Positions 1-9,003 are shown, numbered from the stretch's first letter. The stretch: DNA of 64,000 nt from Streptomyces sp. NRRL B-1140 (GCF_001280065.1 NZ_LGEA01000091.1:496001-560000), one strand, 5' to 3'. Numbers and translations: made by a program. The notes: generated from the sequence alone by a model not told the origin.

Positions 1-513
1 ACCGCAGCCGGTCTCACCTCCTCCGCCGTCGCGCTCGGCGTGCTGTTCGCCGGCCCGGCCGCCGCCTGGACGGCCTCGGCCCAGTTCGACGTCGTCTTCC
101 CCGGCCAGAAGCCGCAGACGACCTACTACGTGGAGAACACCGGCGCGCAGACGACGTCGAACGGCAACATGACCGGGAAGTCGGTCGTCTACTGGCAGCT
201 CGGCGTCGACCAGGTGATCGACGCCTCGAAGCGGTTCACCAGCTTCAAGATCACCACGCGGGTCGAGGCCCGCCTCGGCAAGTCCGCCGAGGACGAGGTC
301 ATCACCAAGAAGACGTGTGACATGACCGCGATCATCAACGACCACTACGCGTGGTCCTACGACTCTCCGGACAACACCTGCGTCGCCCCGTCCGCCACCT
401 ACGACGGTGAGCTGTGGTGGTCGTCGGACGCCACCGTCGTCTACGACATCGAGGGAGACGGAAAGGGCGCCATCACCCAGGAGCTCCCCGGCACCCAGCT
501 CGTCCACGGCTGA
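1..513 (+). CDS. Secreted protein of unknown function, 5' end outside window
   Basis: The reading frame is open from base 1, so the true start lies upstream. The first visible residues form the hydrophobic core of a signal peptide (around GVLFAGPAAA) followed by an Ala-x-Ala type cleavage site (TASA before QF), so the mature protein is exported. About 145 mature residues follow, rich in Thr, Asp and aromatic residues, with two cysteines (in KKTCDM and DNTCVA) that could form one disulfide outside the cell. No catalytic motif or transmembrane helix is visible after the signal. I do not recognise the family. The next gene is 280 bp away, so it is probably the last gene of its unit. Confidence 0.7.
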   Translation, partial: TAAGLTSSAVALGVLFAGPAAAWTASAQFDVVFPGQKPQTTYYVENTGAQTTSNGNMTGKSVVYWQLGVDQVIDASKRFTSFKITTRVEARLGKSAEDEVITKKTCDMTAIINDHYAWSYDSPDNTCVAPSATYDGELWWSSDATVVYDIEGDGKGAITQELPGTQLVHG

Positions 514-565
514 CCGGCGCAAACGCGTCACCCGTCCACGACACCGCTCCGGAGAACAGACGTGA

Positions 566-643
566 TACCCAGATCGTGAGCTGCCCAGCGGTGAGGTGCA
601 CTGCTACGACAAGGTGGACATCTTCGAGGTGCGGCGCGCCTGA
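566..643 (+). pseudogene. Possible gene-end fragment, unidentified
   Basis: Between two stop codons (TGA at 563-565 and TGA at 641-643) a 25-codon frame reads like the end of a protein, with the stretch ELPSGEVHCYDKVDIF and then VRRA before the stop. It has no start codon or ribosome-binding site. It may be the leftover 3' end of a lost gene, but chance cannot be excluded at this length. Confidence 0.2.
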
Positions 644-700
644 CAGGTGCGCCGGGGCTCCGGCGAGGTACCCGGTGTTTCCGCCGACCGGCCGGATCCT

Positions 701-717
701 GTCAGCCCTGGGCTGAC
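701..717. terminator. Short stem-loop between gene 1 and the YbjN gene
   Basis: GTCAGCC-CTG-GGCTGAC forms a perfect 7-bp stem with a 3-nt loop, with GC-rich sequence on either side. There is no T-run, as is usual in Streptomyces. It probably ends transcription of the upstream secreted-protein gene. Confidence 0.4.
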
Positions 718-792
718 GGGGCCGGTCGGGGCTTGCCACCCCCCTCCCCGCATGGGGGAGGATGGCGGAATCCGTACGAAGGGAAATTCACG

Positions 793-1320
793 GTGACCAT
801 CGACCCGTCCTCGATTCCGAACTTCGGGGGCCAGCCCGAGCCGCAGCCCGGCGGCCCGGCCGGCCCCGTCGTCCCGGATCAGGACCTCGTGAAGCAGCTC
901 CTCGACCAGATGGAGCTCAAGTACGTCGTCGACGACGAGGGTGACCTCGCGGCGCCGTGGGAGCAGTTCCGCACCTACTTCATGTTCCGGGGAGAGGGAG
1001 ACCAGCAGGTCTTCTCCGTGCGGACGTTCTACGACCGGCCCCACGAGATCGAGGCCAAGCCGCAGATCCTTGAGTCGATCGACGACTGGAACCGCCGGAC
1101 CCTGTGGCCCAAGGTCTACAGCCACACCCACGACGACGGCACGGTCCGCCTGATCGGCGAGGCCCAGATGCTGATCGGCATGGGCGTCAGCCTGGAGCAC
1201 TTCGTCTCCTCGACGGTCAGCTGGGTGCGCGCGGCGATCGAGTTCGACAAGTGGCTCGTCGAGCAGCTCGGTCTCGAAGAGGAGATCAACGAGGCGGAGA
1301 AGCCCGAGGACGACGAGTAG
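793..1320 (+). CDS. YbjN domain-containing protein
   Basis: A 175-residue acidic, soluble protein starting at GTG 793, chosen because AAGGGA lies about 8 nt upstream and the sequence before it is low-complexity. The core (roughly residues 30-155) has the alternating strand/helix pattern of the YbjN family, a fold related to type III secretion chaperones, with conserved phrases such as VDDEGDLAAPW and LIGEAQMLIG. The N-terminus is Pro/Gly-rich and the C-terminus is a Glu/Asp tail. YbjN proteins are cytoplasmic and their molecular role is poorly known. No partner gene is evident; the next gene is 246 bp downstream behind its own apparent regulatory region. Confidence 0.75.
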   Translation: MTIDPSSIPNFGGQPEPQPGGPAGPVVPDQDLVKQLLDQMELKYVVDDEGDLAAPWEQFRTYFMFRGEGDQQVFSVRTFYDRPHEIEAKPQILESIDDWNRRTLWPKVYSHTHDDGTVRLIGEAQMLIGMGVSLEHFVSSTVSWVRAAIEFDKWLVEQLGLEEEINEAEKPEDDE

Positions 1321-1485
1321 GCCCCCTGCCGGGGCTCCACGGCGCGTCGGCGCGTACGAACGGGTACGCGCTGCACGCGCCGTCTGCTTTTTCGGTTCGG
1401 GCGCCCGGATGCCGCCCACGCCGAAGGTTGCTCCGCACGCGGTACTGTGCGGCGAGGGCGGTCGGCCCGGGATTTTCCCGAGGTC

Positions 1486-1510
1486 GGAATTCCGGAGGTG
1501 GGAATTCCGG
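1486..1510. promoter_or_regulatory. Tandem GGAATTCCGG repeats upstream of response regulator
   Basis: Two exact copies of GGAATTCCGG (1486-1495 and 1501-1510) lie 15 bp apart, 57-81 bp upstream of the response regulator start at 1567. OmpR-type regulators usually bind short direct repeats near their own promoters, so this is a candidate autoregulatory site. No promoter consensus could be assigned with confidence. Confidence 0.4.
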
Positions 1511-1566
1511 GGGCCCGTTGATATCACCGGTGCTGGAATCGTGCAGAGCCTCGTTGAGGAGATTCG

Positions 1567-2286
1567 TTGAGCGCGCGCATCCTGATCGCCGAGGACGACG
1601 AAAAACAATCCCGTCTCATCCGGATCTATCTGGAACGGGAAGGCAACGCCGTCCAGGTCGTGGCCGACGGCCGGGCAGCGCTGGAACGGGCACGTTCGAC
1701 GGGGCCGGATCTCATCGTCCTCGATGTGATGCTGCCGCTCGTCGACGGACTCGACGTGTGCCGCATTCTGCGGGCCGAGGGCCACGAGGTACCGATCCTG
1801 CTGCTGACCGCGCGCAGCACCGAGGAGGACATGCTCCTCGGCCTCGACCTGGGGGCCGACGACTACCTCACCAAGCCGTACAGCCCCCGCGAGCTCACCG
1901 CACGCGTACGGGCGCTGCTGCGGCGCTCCAGGAAAGCCGGCGCGGCCGGCAGCGAGGTGCTGCGGGTCGGCGCGGTCGAGCTGGACACCGCCCGCTTCGA
2001 GGTCCGGGTGGCAGACCGCCCGGTGGCGCTGACCTCCAAGGAGTTCTCGATCCTGGAGGCTCTGGCCCGCGAGCCGGGGCGGGTGTTCACCCGGGCCCAG
2101 ATCATCGAGCGCGCCTTCGGCTTCGACAGCGACGTACTCGAGCGCACGGTGGACGCCCATGTGCGCAACCTGCGCCGGAAGCTGGGGGACGACCCCACCC
2201 GGCCCCGCCATCTGGAGACCGTGTACGGCCGGGGATACCGCCTGCTGGACGGCTCGGCGCCCGCCCGGGCGCACGCGGAATCCTGA
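1567..2286 (+). CDS. OmpR/PhoB-family response regulator
   Basis: 239 residues, starting at TTG 1567 with GAGGAG 7 nt upstream. Residues 1-120 are a receiver domain with acidic pocket E9/D10/D11, phosphoacceptor D53 (in IVLDVMLP) and the conserved Lys in LTKPYSP. Residues about 130-230 are a winged-helix DNA-binding domain ending in the VYGRGYRL motif typical of the family. It is a cytoplasmic transcription factor activated by phosphorylation. The likely kinase is the convergent gene ending only 10 bp away on the other strand, an unusual tail-to-tail arrangement for a cognate pair. The target genes are unknown; the small secreted protein at 4232 and the ABC efflux operon beyond it are plausible. 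Confidence 0.9.
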   Translation: MSARILIAEDDEKQSRLIRIYLEREGNAVQVVADGRAALERARSTGPDLIVLDVMLPLVDGLDVCRILRAEGHEVPILLLTARSTEEDMLLGLDLGADDYLTKPYSPRELTARVRALLRRSRKAGAAGSEVLRVGAVELDTARFEVRVADRPVALTSKEFSILEALAREPGRVFTRAQIIERAFGFDSDVLERTVDAHVRNLRRKLGDDPTRPRHLETVYGRGYRLLDGSAPARAHAES

Positions 2287-2296
2287 CCGGGGCCGG

Positions 2297-3931
2297 TCAG
2301 CCGGAGTCGGCCGACGGCCCGGTCGCGGCGAGTGTGACGGTGAAGGTCGTGCCGACGCCGACGGTGCTCTCCACGGCGATCGTCCCCTGGTGGTCGGTCA
2401 CGATCTGGCGGGCGATGGACAGCCCCAGGCCGCTTCCTCCGGTGGCGCGGCCCCGTGCCGCGTCCGCCCGCCAGAAGCGGTCGAAGAGATGCGGCAGGTC
2501 CTCGGCGGGTATCCCCTTCCCGGTGTCCCGTACCTGAAGCACCGCGCGATCGCCGTGCCGGGCCAGCGCCAGTGTCACCGTGCCGCCCGGTGCCGTGGCC
2601 CTCAGCGCGTTGCCGACCAGATTGCCGACGACCTGGCGCAGCCGGTCGGCGTCGGCGTCGGCGTCCACCGGCCGCGGCGCCTCCAGCCGCAGCGCGACAC
2701 CCGCCGCGTCGGCCTGGGCGCGGTGAGCCGTGCCGGCTGCTTCGAGGAGCTCGCGCAGATCGACGCGCACCCGGTGGTAGGTGAGTGCACCGGCCTCGGC
2801 CAGCGCGAGATCCTGCAGGTCGTCGACGATCCGCTGCTGCAGCAGTGCCTCCTCGTGGAGGGAGTCGAGCAGCTCGGGGGTCGGCTCGACCACCCCGTCC
2901 CGCAGGGCCTCCAGATAGCCGCGCAGATTGGCCAGCGGGGTGCGCAGCTCGTGGGCGATGTCACCGGTGAGGCGGCGCTGGCGTTCCTCGCCGGCCTGGA
3001 TGGACTCCGCCATCCGGTTGAAGGCCCGGCCCAGTTGGGCGATCTCGTCCCGGCCGGACACGGGCACCCGCCGCCCCAGGTCTCCCTCGCCCAGCCCCCC
3101 GGCCGCCAGGGTCATGGCACGGACCGGGCGCAGCACCGCCCGGCTCAGGAGCAGGGCGCCGAGCACGGCGGCGAGGGCGACGCCGCCCGCGACGGCCATC
3201 GTGGGCGCCGCGGCCAGGGTGGGCGGGGACTCGTCCCGGACGCCGAGACGGATCACCAGGCGTGGCGGGGCGGCGGTGCCCACGCGCTCGTTGAACACCC
3301 GCTGCAGGCAGGTGGTGAACTGCGGTTCCGACTCGCAGGTCCGGATCTTCTCGAGGTCCTGCGGGGTCTGCGGGTCCGGTTCGCCCTTCGGCTCCTCGCA
3401 CCGTTCCGGCCGGCGCTCCGTGCTGATCCGCGGCACGCCGGTGTCGTCCGGCCGGGCCGTCACCTCGGCTCCCGCCCGGGTCAGACAGGCCGCGTACACC
3501 GCTTCGGCGCGGTACTGGGCGATCGCGGTCGCCGTCCGCTTCATCGAGGTCCGCGGCAGCTGTCGCGCGGGGATCCGCAGGAGGGGGCGGGGGTCGACCA
3601 GCACGGGCGGCTGGTTGCTCACCGGGCGGGGGTCACGTCCCTCGAGCGCGTCGGAGTCGGCGAGCAGGACGTCGTTCTCGGTGGCGACCCGGATGCGCTG
3701 GCCGGTGTCCTCGGCCAGGCGGCGCACCGTCGGCGAGAGGCCTTCCCAGGTGCTGTGCGCGAACCCGTACGCGCGGAGGTCGCCGGTGATCCGGGAGACC
3801 TCCTGCCGGCCCGCGGTGACACTCTCCTGGACCTGGCGGTTCGCCTGACGCAGGGTCAACCAGCCGGTGGCGGCGGTGGCGGCCATCGCGACCAGCATCA
3901 ACAGGCCGAGTACCCGGAACCGGAAGCTCAT
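2297..3931 (-). CDS. HAMP-domain sensor histidine kinase (BaeS-like)
   Basis: 544 residues. A signal-anchor helix (about 8-28) and a second membrane helix (about 245-265) bracket a roughly 215-residue extracytoplasmic sensor domain containing four cysteines (149, 178, 199, 208) that could form two disulfides. Then come a HAMP linker (to about 320), a dimerisation domain with phospho-accepting H327 in DIAHELRTPL, and an ATPase domain with N-box (VGNLVGNALRA), G1 (DTGKGIP) and G2 (GGSGLGLSI) motifs. It should autophosphorylate in response to an envelope signal and pass the phosphate to the response regulator at 1567-2286. The cysteine-containing sensor domain is not one I recognise. Confidence 0.9.
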   Translation of the reverse strand: MSFRFRVLGLLMLVAMAATAATGWLTLRQANRQVQESVTAGRQEVSRITGDLRAYGFAHSTWEGLSPTVRRLAEDTGQRIRVATENDVLLADSDALEGRDPRPVSNQPPVLVDPRPLLRIPARQLPRTSMKRTATAIAQYRAEAVYAACLTRAGAEVTARPDDTGVPRISTERRPERCEEPKGEPDPQTPQDLEKIRTCESEPQFTTCLQRVFNERVGTAAPPRLVIRLGVRDESPPTLAAAPTMAVAGGVALAAVLGALLLSRAVLRPVRAMTLAAGGLGEGDLGRRVPVSGRDEIAQLGRAFNRMAESIQAGEERQRRLTGDIAHELRTPLANLRGYLEALRDGVVEPTPELLDSLHEEALLQQRIVDDLQDLALAEAGALTYHRVRVDLRELLEAAGTAHRAQADAAGVALRLEAPRPVDADADADRLRQVVGNLVGNALRATAPGGTVTLALARHGDRAVLQVRDTGKGIPAEDLPHLFDRFWRADAARGRATGGSGLGLSIARQIVTDHQGTIAVESTVGVGTTFTVTLAATGPSADSG

Positions 3932-4231
3932 CGGTCACCCCGCCCAGCGGCCGGGACCTGTGTGCGCGACGGGACTCGGATGCTCGTCAAGAGTGCGCTC
4001 CCGGCCGAAAGGACTGTGGAATGGCGCATTTCCTCTTCCGGTGTTTTCGGACTCTCATGGGCAGTAATCGGACGGTTGGGGGCGGAAGGATTTCTTCAGC
4101 ATCTTTTTGACTGTGATCGTACTGACGCCACTTGCGCACCGATTGGTGCAGTGGTCGCTGTTTCGCTCAGGTGTCGTCCAACGACCTGAGAGAAGCAGCG
4201 CCAACCGAGAACGCATTCATGGGGGTTCAAA
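3932..4231. other. Divergent intergenic region
   Basis: 300 bp separating the histidine kinase gene (minus) from the small secreted protein gene (plus), so it must hold two promoters. A possible -35 box TTGACT lies near 4108, but no convincing -10 partner is visible. No ORF with a ribosome-binding site or RNA gene was recognised. Confidence 0.3.
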
Positions 4232-4591
4232 GTGAAGCGTCGCATCGCAGCTGTCATACCCGCCCTGGCGGCGGTGGCCATGGCCGTCCCGCTCGCCCTC
4301 TCCACCCCGGCCACCGCGGCCGCGTCCTGTGGCAGGACCGCCTCCGACATGGACAGCAGCGCCTGGAACAGGACCGCCAACGGCGCCAACGAGAGAAGCG
4401 GATCCAGCACCAACTGCGCCAGCAACGGCATCGCCTACAACACCCACCGCCTCGACTACCACTGCTACACGCGCATCGGCAACACCAGTGAGACCTGGAC
4501 GTACCTCCGCAACGACACCACCGGTACGTCCGGCTGGGTCCGCGACGACCTGCTGAGCGACGGCGGCAGCCTCGTCTACTGCGGGTTCTAG
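4232..4591 (+). CDS. Small secreted SH3-like protein
   Basis: 119 residues from GTG 4232 with GGGGG 7 nt upstream. Residues 1-30 are a typical Sec signal peptide (KRR, hydrophobic stretch, ATAAA cleavage region). The roughly 88-residue mature protein has four cysteines (SCGRT, STNCAS, YHCYTR, VYCGF), enough for two disulfides, and the phrase TSGWVRDDLL that recurs at the end of bacterial SH3-type (SH3b) folds, which often bind cell-wall peptides. The role is unknown. It stands alone, divergent from the histidine kinase and followed by a strong stem-loop. Confidence 0.7.
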   Translation: MKRRIAAVIPALAAVAMAVPLALSTPATAAASCGRTASDMDSSAWNRTANGANERSGSSTNCASNGIAYNTHRLDYHCYTRIGNTSETWTYLRNDTTGTSGWVRDDLLSDGGSLVYCGF

Positions 4592-4643
4592 CACACTCGC
4601 CGCCACTCCCGCGGGAGTGCCGGGCAAGCAGGACTGATGGTGC

Positions 4644-4676
4644 GTCAGGGGCGGTCTCATCGAGGCCGCCCCTGAC
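4644..4676. terminator. Bidirectional stem-loop between convergent genes
   Basis: GTCAGGGGCGG and CCGCCCCTGAC form a perfect 11-bp stem with an 11-nt loop. It lies between the end of the plus-strand secreted-protein gene (4591) and the end of the minus-strand permease gene (4741), the expected place for a terminator serving both directions. Confidence 0.7.
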
Positions 4677-4690
4677 TCGTGCGGCCGCCC

Positions 4691-4738
4691 CCGACGCGTA
4701 CGCCGGACAAGCCCCCCGACGCGTACGCCGGACAAGCC
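4691..4738. repeat. Two 23-bp tandem direct repeats
   Basis: Two identical 23-bp copies (4691-4713 and 4716-4738, containing GACGCGTACGCCGGACAAGC) abut the end of the ABC permease gene. They are probably a local tandem duplication with no known role. Confidence 0.7.
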
Positions 4739-4740
4739 GC

Positions 4741-6051
4741 TCAGGAGCCGGACAGGGCCTCCGTCGGTGACAGCCGGCTCGCCCGTACCGCCGGATACAG
4801 TCCGGCGATCATGCCGATGACCAGGGTGCAGCCGATCCCCGCCGCACTCGCCCACACCGGGACCACGGTCGGCCAGCCGCGGCTGAGGGCGTAGACCGCC
4901 GTGATCGCCGTCCCCAGCACCGTCCCGCCGAGGCCGCCGATCAGCGACAGCAGCAGCGACTCCGTCACGAACTGGGTCCGGATCTGGCCGCGGGTCGCCC
5001 CCAGCGCCCTGCGCAGGCCGATCTCGGGTCGCCGCTCCAGGACCGAGATCACCATCGTGTTGCCGACCCCGACGCCACCGACGAGCAGCGCCACGCCACC
5101 GAGGCCGAGCAGCAGTCCGGTGAGTGCCGACTCGGTGGCCTCGCGGGCGGCGAGCGCGTCGGAGGGCCGGGAGATCTGGACCTGTCCCGGTTTCTCGGGG
5201 TACGCCGTGGCCGGCAACACGCTCCGTACCGCCGCGATCTGGCTGTCCTCGGCGCGGACGTAGACCGTCGACGGATGGCCGTCGAAGCGCAGGTACGTCC
5301 GGGCCGCCGGCCAGCCGACCAGCGCCGCGCTGTCGAGCTCCGGCGCGAGCGGTACGGGATCGAGGACGCCGACGAGGGAGAACCAGCGGTCGCCGAGCCA
5401 GACGCGGGTCCCCGGTGTGTACACGTCGAGCCGGCCCGCGGCCGTGGAGCCGAGCACGACCGCCGGGTACTGCTCGGTCGCGGAATCCAGCCAGCGGCCC
5501 CGGCGGACGTGGCCGCCGACGGCCGGGAGCAGGCGCTTGTCGGCGGCGAGGACCTCCAGGGAGCCGGTGCGGCCGATGGCGATGCGCTCGTTGCGGTAGA
5601 CGTGCGCGTCGGTCGCGCCGGTCGCGGCGACCTGCTGGACGGGCGGGATGCGGCCGATCATCGCGACGGCCTCGTGGGGCAGTTCGGCCTCGGTGCCGTC
5701 GAGTGAGTCGCCTGGGGCGACCCGCAGCAGATTGGTGCCGAGCGCGTCGAGCCGGCGGTCCACCTCGGCCCGGCCGGAGCCGGAGATCCCGACCACCGCG
5801 ATCATGGCGGCGACGCCGATCGCGATCCCGAGCGCGGAGAGGAAGATCCGCAGGGGACGGGTCCGCAGCCCGGTCCCGCCGAGCCGCACGATGTCCTGGG
5901 GACCGAGGCGGGCGGCCCGCAGCCGGCCGCCCGGGCCGCCGACGTCGTCGCCCGCTCGTCCGCGGCCACGTCCGCCGCCCCGGCCGGGGCCGGGCGGCGG
6001 GGTCGGCGGGGTGCCGTCCGTGGACGGGCCGTCCGTCGTGACGTCGGTCAT
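4741..6051 (-). CDS. ABC transporter permease, MacB/FtsX type
   Basis: 436 residues. After a Pro/Gly-rich N-terminus, a first membrane helix lies around [18 protein letters not shown] (about residues 70-90). An extracytoplasmic MacB-like domain follows (about 95-290), then three C-terminal helices of the FtsX domain (about 305-425), with the conserved [14 protein letters not shown] loop after the second helix. The start ATG overlaps the stop of the ATPase gene (ATGA, 6048-6051), so the two are translationally coupled. Such permeases work as dimers that transmit ATP-driven motion to the outer face of the membrane, exporting drugs, peptides or lipoproteins; the substrate here is unknown. It is the last gene of the operon 8634-4741. 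Confidence 0.88.
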   Translation of the reverse strand: MTDVTTDGPSTDGTPPTPPPGPGRGGGRGRGRAGDDVGGPGGRLRAARLGPQDIVRLGGTGLRTRPLRIFLSALGIAIGVAAMIAVVGISGSGRAEVDRRLDALGTNLLRVAPGDSLDGTEAELPHEAVAMIGRIPPVQQVAATGATDAHVYRNERIAIGRTGSLEVLAADKRLLPAVGGHVRRGRWLDSATEQYPAVVLGSTAAGRLDVYTPGTRVWLGDRWFSLVGVLDPVPLAPELDSAALVGWPAARTYLRFDGHPSTVYVRAEDSQIAAVRSVLPATAYPEKPGQVQISRPSDALAAREATESALTGLLLGLGGVALLVGGVGVGNTMVISVLERRPEIGLRRALGATRGQIRTQFVTESLLLSLIGGLGGTVLGTAITAVYALSRGWPTVVPVWASAAGIGCTLVIGMIAGLYPAVRASRLSPTEALSGS

Positions 6052-6758
6052 AGGACCGCCTCGTCCGGCACGGCGCCGCTCGCGGTGTCCGCCACCACGC
6101 GGCCGTCGCGCATCTCGATACGGCGGGGCAGCCCGGCCGCGATCTCCCGGTCGTGGGTGATGATCACGACCGTGGTCCCGGCGGCGTTCAGCTCGCGCAG
6201 CAGACCGAGTACGGCCTCTCCGGAAGCGGAGTCCAGGTTGCCGGTCGGCTCGTCCGCCAGCAGGACCGCCGGTTCGCCGATCACCGCCCGGGCCACCGCC
6301 ACCCGCTGGCGCTCGCCGCCGGACAACTGGTGCGGGAGGTGGTGGACACGGTGACTGAGGCCGACCCGTTCCAGCGCCGCCGCCGCGCGGGCCCGGCGGC
6401 GGCGCAGCGGCACTCCGGCGTACAGCAGCCCGTCGGCCACGGAGTCCAGGACGGGAACCCCGACCGCCAGATGGAACTGCTGGAAGACGAAGCCGATCCG
6501 GGTGGCCCGCAGCGCCGACACCTCACGGTCCGTCAGCTTCGCCACGTCGTGGCCGTCGACCAGCACCCGCCCGGCGGAGGGCCGGTCGAGGCTGCCCATG
6601 AGGTTCAGCATGCTGGACTTGCCCGAGCCCGACGGGCCGACGACCGCGACGAGTTCACCGCGCCCGATGCGCAAGGTCACGTCCCGTACCGCCGCCACCC
6701 CACCGGGGTACGTCTTGGAGACCGCGTCGAACTCCACGACCGCCGATGCTCCGCTCAC
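6048..6758 (-). CDS. ABC transporter ATP-binding protein, MacB/LolD class
   Basis: 236 residues with a full set of ATPase motifs: Walker [10 protein letters not shown] (about residue 40), Q-loop FVFQQFHL, signature [14 protein letters not shown], Walker [12 protein letters not shown] and the switch histidine in IITHD. The FQQFHL and EPTGNLD wording is typical of the MacB/LolD class that drives mechanotransmission rather than classic transport. It overlaps both neighbours by 4 nt (upstream membrane-fusion gene, downstream permease), so the three are made together. Confidence 0.92.
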   Translation of the reverse strand: MSGASAVVEFDAVSKTYPGGVAAVRDVTLRIGRGELVAVVGPSGSGKSSMLNLMGSLDRPSAGRVLVDGHDVAKLTDREVSALRATRIGFVFQQFHLAVGVPVLDSVADGLLYAGVPLRRRRARAAAALERVGLSHRVHHLPHQLSGGERQRVAVARAVIGEPAVLLADEPTGNLDSASGEAVLGLLRELNAAGTTVVIITHDREIAAGLPRRIEMRDGRVVADTASGAVPDEAVL

Positions 6759-8062
6759 TCCGGGATCCTCACGTTCATGCCCTCGCGCACCGCGCTTCCG
6801 CTCACTTCCACCCTGCCGTCCGCGAAGAGCCCGGTCTTCACCGCGACGAACCGGCCGTCCGAGGTCTCCAGGCCGTGGCCGCCCTCGGCCAGGGCGACCA
6901 GCGCGGCGACCGGGACGGTGAGGACGTCCGCCCGTTCCCGCCCCACGTACTCGACGGTGACCGGCGCGCTCTCCAGCCGCCCGACGGATTTCTGGTCCTT
7001 GACGGTGATGGTCACCGGAACCGTCGGTGTCGCGGAGCCGCCTTCCCCGCCGCCCTCCTCGGGCGCGGTGGCGCTCTTGCCCACCGAGGCCACCTCGCCC
7101 TTCACCGACTTCCCGTCGGGCAGCCCGATCGTGACGGCGGCGCCGCGCACGGCCCAGGAGTCCTCCGCCGCCGAGGCGTTGACGACGACCTTCCGGGACG
7201 TACCGGTGTACTTGAGTGCGTCATCGGTGGCCGGCGAGCCGAGCCGGACACCCGCGTGGCCGATCCGTACCTTGCCGGCGGAGTAGACGACGTCCCCGAT
7301 GCCGACCTTGCCGGTCCGGGGAAGCCCGAGGGATTCCTGCCAGCGCTTGACCGCGCGGGCGGTGAGGGCGGTGAACTCCTCGTCGACGGTGAAGCCGGTG
7401 TAGCCGAGAGCGGCCAGATTGCTCTCGAACTGCAGGACGTCCATCCCGCGCAGCGTGCCCCCCGTCCCTCCGGACCCGGCTCCGGACCCGGACCCGGTGC
7501 CACCCGGCGTCGGCGATCCGGAGGGGGCCGGCGCCGAGGAGGTCTCGTCCGTGCGGCCCTGGTCACCCGATCGCTCGGTGTCCCCCGCGGTCCCGGTCCC
7601 CTGCCGGGTGCCCTGCGGGGCGTCCTGACGGTCGTCCGCGGTCAGGCCCAGCTCCCGGTACATCGGCAGGCTCCCGTACAGCAGCACCACCGGCCGGTCG
7701 TCGACGCGCAGCAGAGTGCCGCCGCGCTTCACGGTCGTGCCCTCCGCGGGCAGCCAGGTCACGGTGCCCGTCGCCTTGACGGGCAGCGGTATCTCGGCGC
7801 CGTAGCCCAACTGACCGTCCACCGTGGTGCGTTCGGTCAGTGTGGTCCGGGTGACCGGGACGGTGGAGTCCGAGCGGGGCGGGGCGGAGGACCCCTCCTC
7901 CGCCCCGCCTCCGCCGAGGCCGAGCGCACCGACGACGGCGACCGCCGCCACGACGACCAGAGCCGACGCCACCAGGACCGTACGCCGTCCGCGCCGACCG
8001 CGCGGTGGCGGCGCGGGAGCCGCCCCGCTCTCGTGCTCGGTCTGCACAGCCGTCTCCGCCAT
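6755..8062 (-). CDS. Membrane-fusion (HlyD-like) protein with peptidoglycan-binding domain
   Basis: 435 residues. One N-terminal membrane anchor (about 28-50) precedes a lipoyl/barrel-sandwich region ([18 protein letters not shown]), a Gly/Ser/Thr-rich linker (about 150-205), a PG_binding_1 domain (about 205-250, with [14 protein letters not shown] and FQ-like [11 protein letters not shown]) and a C-terminal beta-barrel with membrane-proximal segments. This architecture is common in Gram-positive MacAB-like efflux systems, where it links the permease to the cell wall. It lies between the lipoprotein gene (2 bp upstream) and the ATPase gene (4-nt overlap). Confidence 0.88.
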   Translation of the reverse strand: MAETAVQTEHESGAAPAPPPRGRRGRRTVLVASALVVVAAVAVVGALGLGGGGAEEGSSAPPRSDSTVPVTRTTLTERTTVDGQLGYGAEIPLPVKATGTVTWLPAEGTTVKRGGTLLRVDDRPVVLLYGSLPMYRELGLTADDRQDAPQGTRQGTGTAGDTERSGDQGRTDETSSAPAPSGSPTPGGTGSGSGAGSGGTGGTLRGMDVLQFESNLAALGYTGFTVDEEFTALTARAVKRWQESLGLPRTGKVGIGDVVYSAGKVRIGHAGVRLGSPATDDALKYTGTSRKVVVNASAAEDSWAVRGAAVTIGLPDGKSVKGEVASVGKSATAPEEGGGEGGSATPTVPVTITVKDQKSVGRLESAPVTVEYVGRERADVLTVPVAALVALAEGGHGLETSDGRFVAVKTGLFADGRVEVSGSAVREGMNVRIPE

Positions 8063-8064
8063 CG

Positions 8065-8634
8065 TCAGCCCTTGCCGGCGGGCTGGTCCGCCGGGTCACC
8101 GATGATCGGAGCGCAGACACGGGTGGCACGCTTGGCTCCCGCCGACGTCTGGTTCCACTCGGAGCCCTGCGCGGTGCCGTCGGGGCCGGGATCGGGGAAG
8201 TCGGGGGCGCCGTTCTTCTGCATGCAGTCGGCGTAGTCACGCTTGACCTTGATCTGCTCGGGGCTGAGCGTGGGCTGGTTGGCGTTCTCCAGGCCCTCGG
8301 GGACGGCCGCCTTGAGCGAGGCGCACTTCTCGGAGGCGTCCAGGAACTTCGTGTTCTTCTTCAGCGCCGCGTTGTCGCCGAAGTCGACCTGCCCCTTGGC
8401 GTCCGGGTCGGGGGCGTCGACCCCGTTATTCCGCAGACACTTCACCCACTCGCGCTGGGCGTTCACGTACGCGGCCACGTCGTCGCCGCCACTCGGCGCG
8501 GCCGTCTTGCCGGATGCCCTGTCGCCGCCCGCGGTCGGGACCTTCGGGGTGTCGCCCTCGTCCCCGCAGCCGGCCAGGGTGATCGCCATGACCGACGCCG
8601 TCACCACGGCCATCAGCACCCGGTTCGTCCTCAT
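8065..8634 (-). CDS. Lipoprotein, first gene of the ABC efflux operon
   Basis: 189 residues. The N-terminus is a lipoprotein signal (MRTNR, hydrophobic stretch, lipobox LAGC with Cys about residue 23), so the mature protein is lipid-anchored outside the membrane. The remaining roughly 165 residues contain further cysteines (VKCLRN, EKCASL, ADCMQK, TRVCAP) arranged as two C-containing repeats ending CLRNNGVDAPDPDA and CMQKNGAPDFPDPG, suggesting an internally duplicated, disulfide-stabilised domain. Its gene is 2 bp upstream of the membrane-fusion gene, so it probably acts with the exporter, perhaps as a substrate-binding or sensing part. Family name not recognised. Confidence 0.8.
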   Translation of the reverse strand: MRTNRVLMAVVTASVMAITLAGCGDEGDTPKVPTAGGDRASGKTAAPSGGDDVAAYVNAQREWVKCLRNNGVDAPDPDAKGQVDFGDNAALKKNTKFLDASEKCASLKAAVPEGLENANQPTLSPEQIKVKRDYADCMQKNGAPDFPDPGPDGTAQGSEWNQTSAGAKRATRVCAPIIGDPADQPAGKG

Positions 8635-8777
8635 CGGTTCTCCCGCCTCCTGTCGCGCCCGACCGCGAGCGCGGCGGACCTCCCGACCGTAGGCCGGAGG
8701 TGATGAAGAACCTTTGAAGAACCTGTCATCCGATCATGCGGCACTCCGGTGGGCGGGCGGAGCCCCTGCGGCCCGGG

Positions 8778-8958
8778 CTACGACATCAGGCGCTTCACGG
8801 CCTCCTCAAGCACCTCGGTCCGCTTGCAGAACGCGAACCGTACGAACGGCGCGCCCTCCTCGCGGTGGTCGTAGAAGACCGCGTTGGGGATCGCTACCAC
8901 GCCCGCGCGTTCCGGCAGGCCGCGGCAGAAGGCGAAACCGTCGGTCTCGCCGAGGGGG
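8778..8958 (-). pseudogene. 3' fragment of aminotransferase gene (left island boundary)
   Basis: About 60 codons match the C-terminus of the intact aminotransferase at 35988-37178 (GFAFCRGLPERAGVVAIPNA, then VRFAFCK) and end in a divergent tail, VLEEAVKRLMS, instead of VLREAADRLQRLASS. It has no start and no catalytic lysine region, so it cannot encode an enzyme. It is either the original gene end displaced by the island or an end brought in by it. Upstream of the match the sequence turns into island DNA at 8959. Confidence 0.85.
8823..8958. repeat. Left 136-bp direct repeat (attL-like)
   Basis: Matches 36045-36180 with only two differences (T8895 versus G36117, G8944 versus C36166), in the same orientation, 27,222 bp apart. 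The shared stretch encodes the C-terminal part of the aminotransferase. It ends abruptly at 8958, next to the integrase remnant. Confidence 0.92.
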
Positions 8959-9003
8959 TAGGCCGCAGGGCGGCGTGCGCGGTTCGGCTCCACCAAGGGC
9001 GGG

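Noticed and set aside
604..2274. Long minus-strand frame opposite the YbjN and response regulator genes
   Set aside because: It is the antisense shadow of two genes with clear domains and has no family features.
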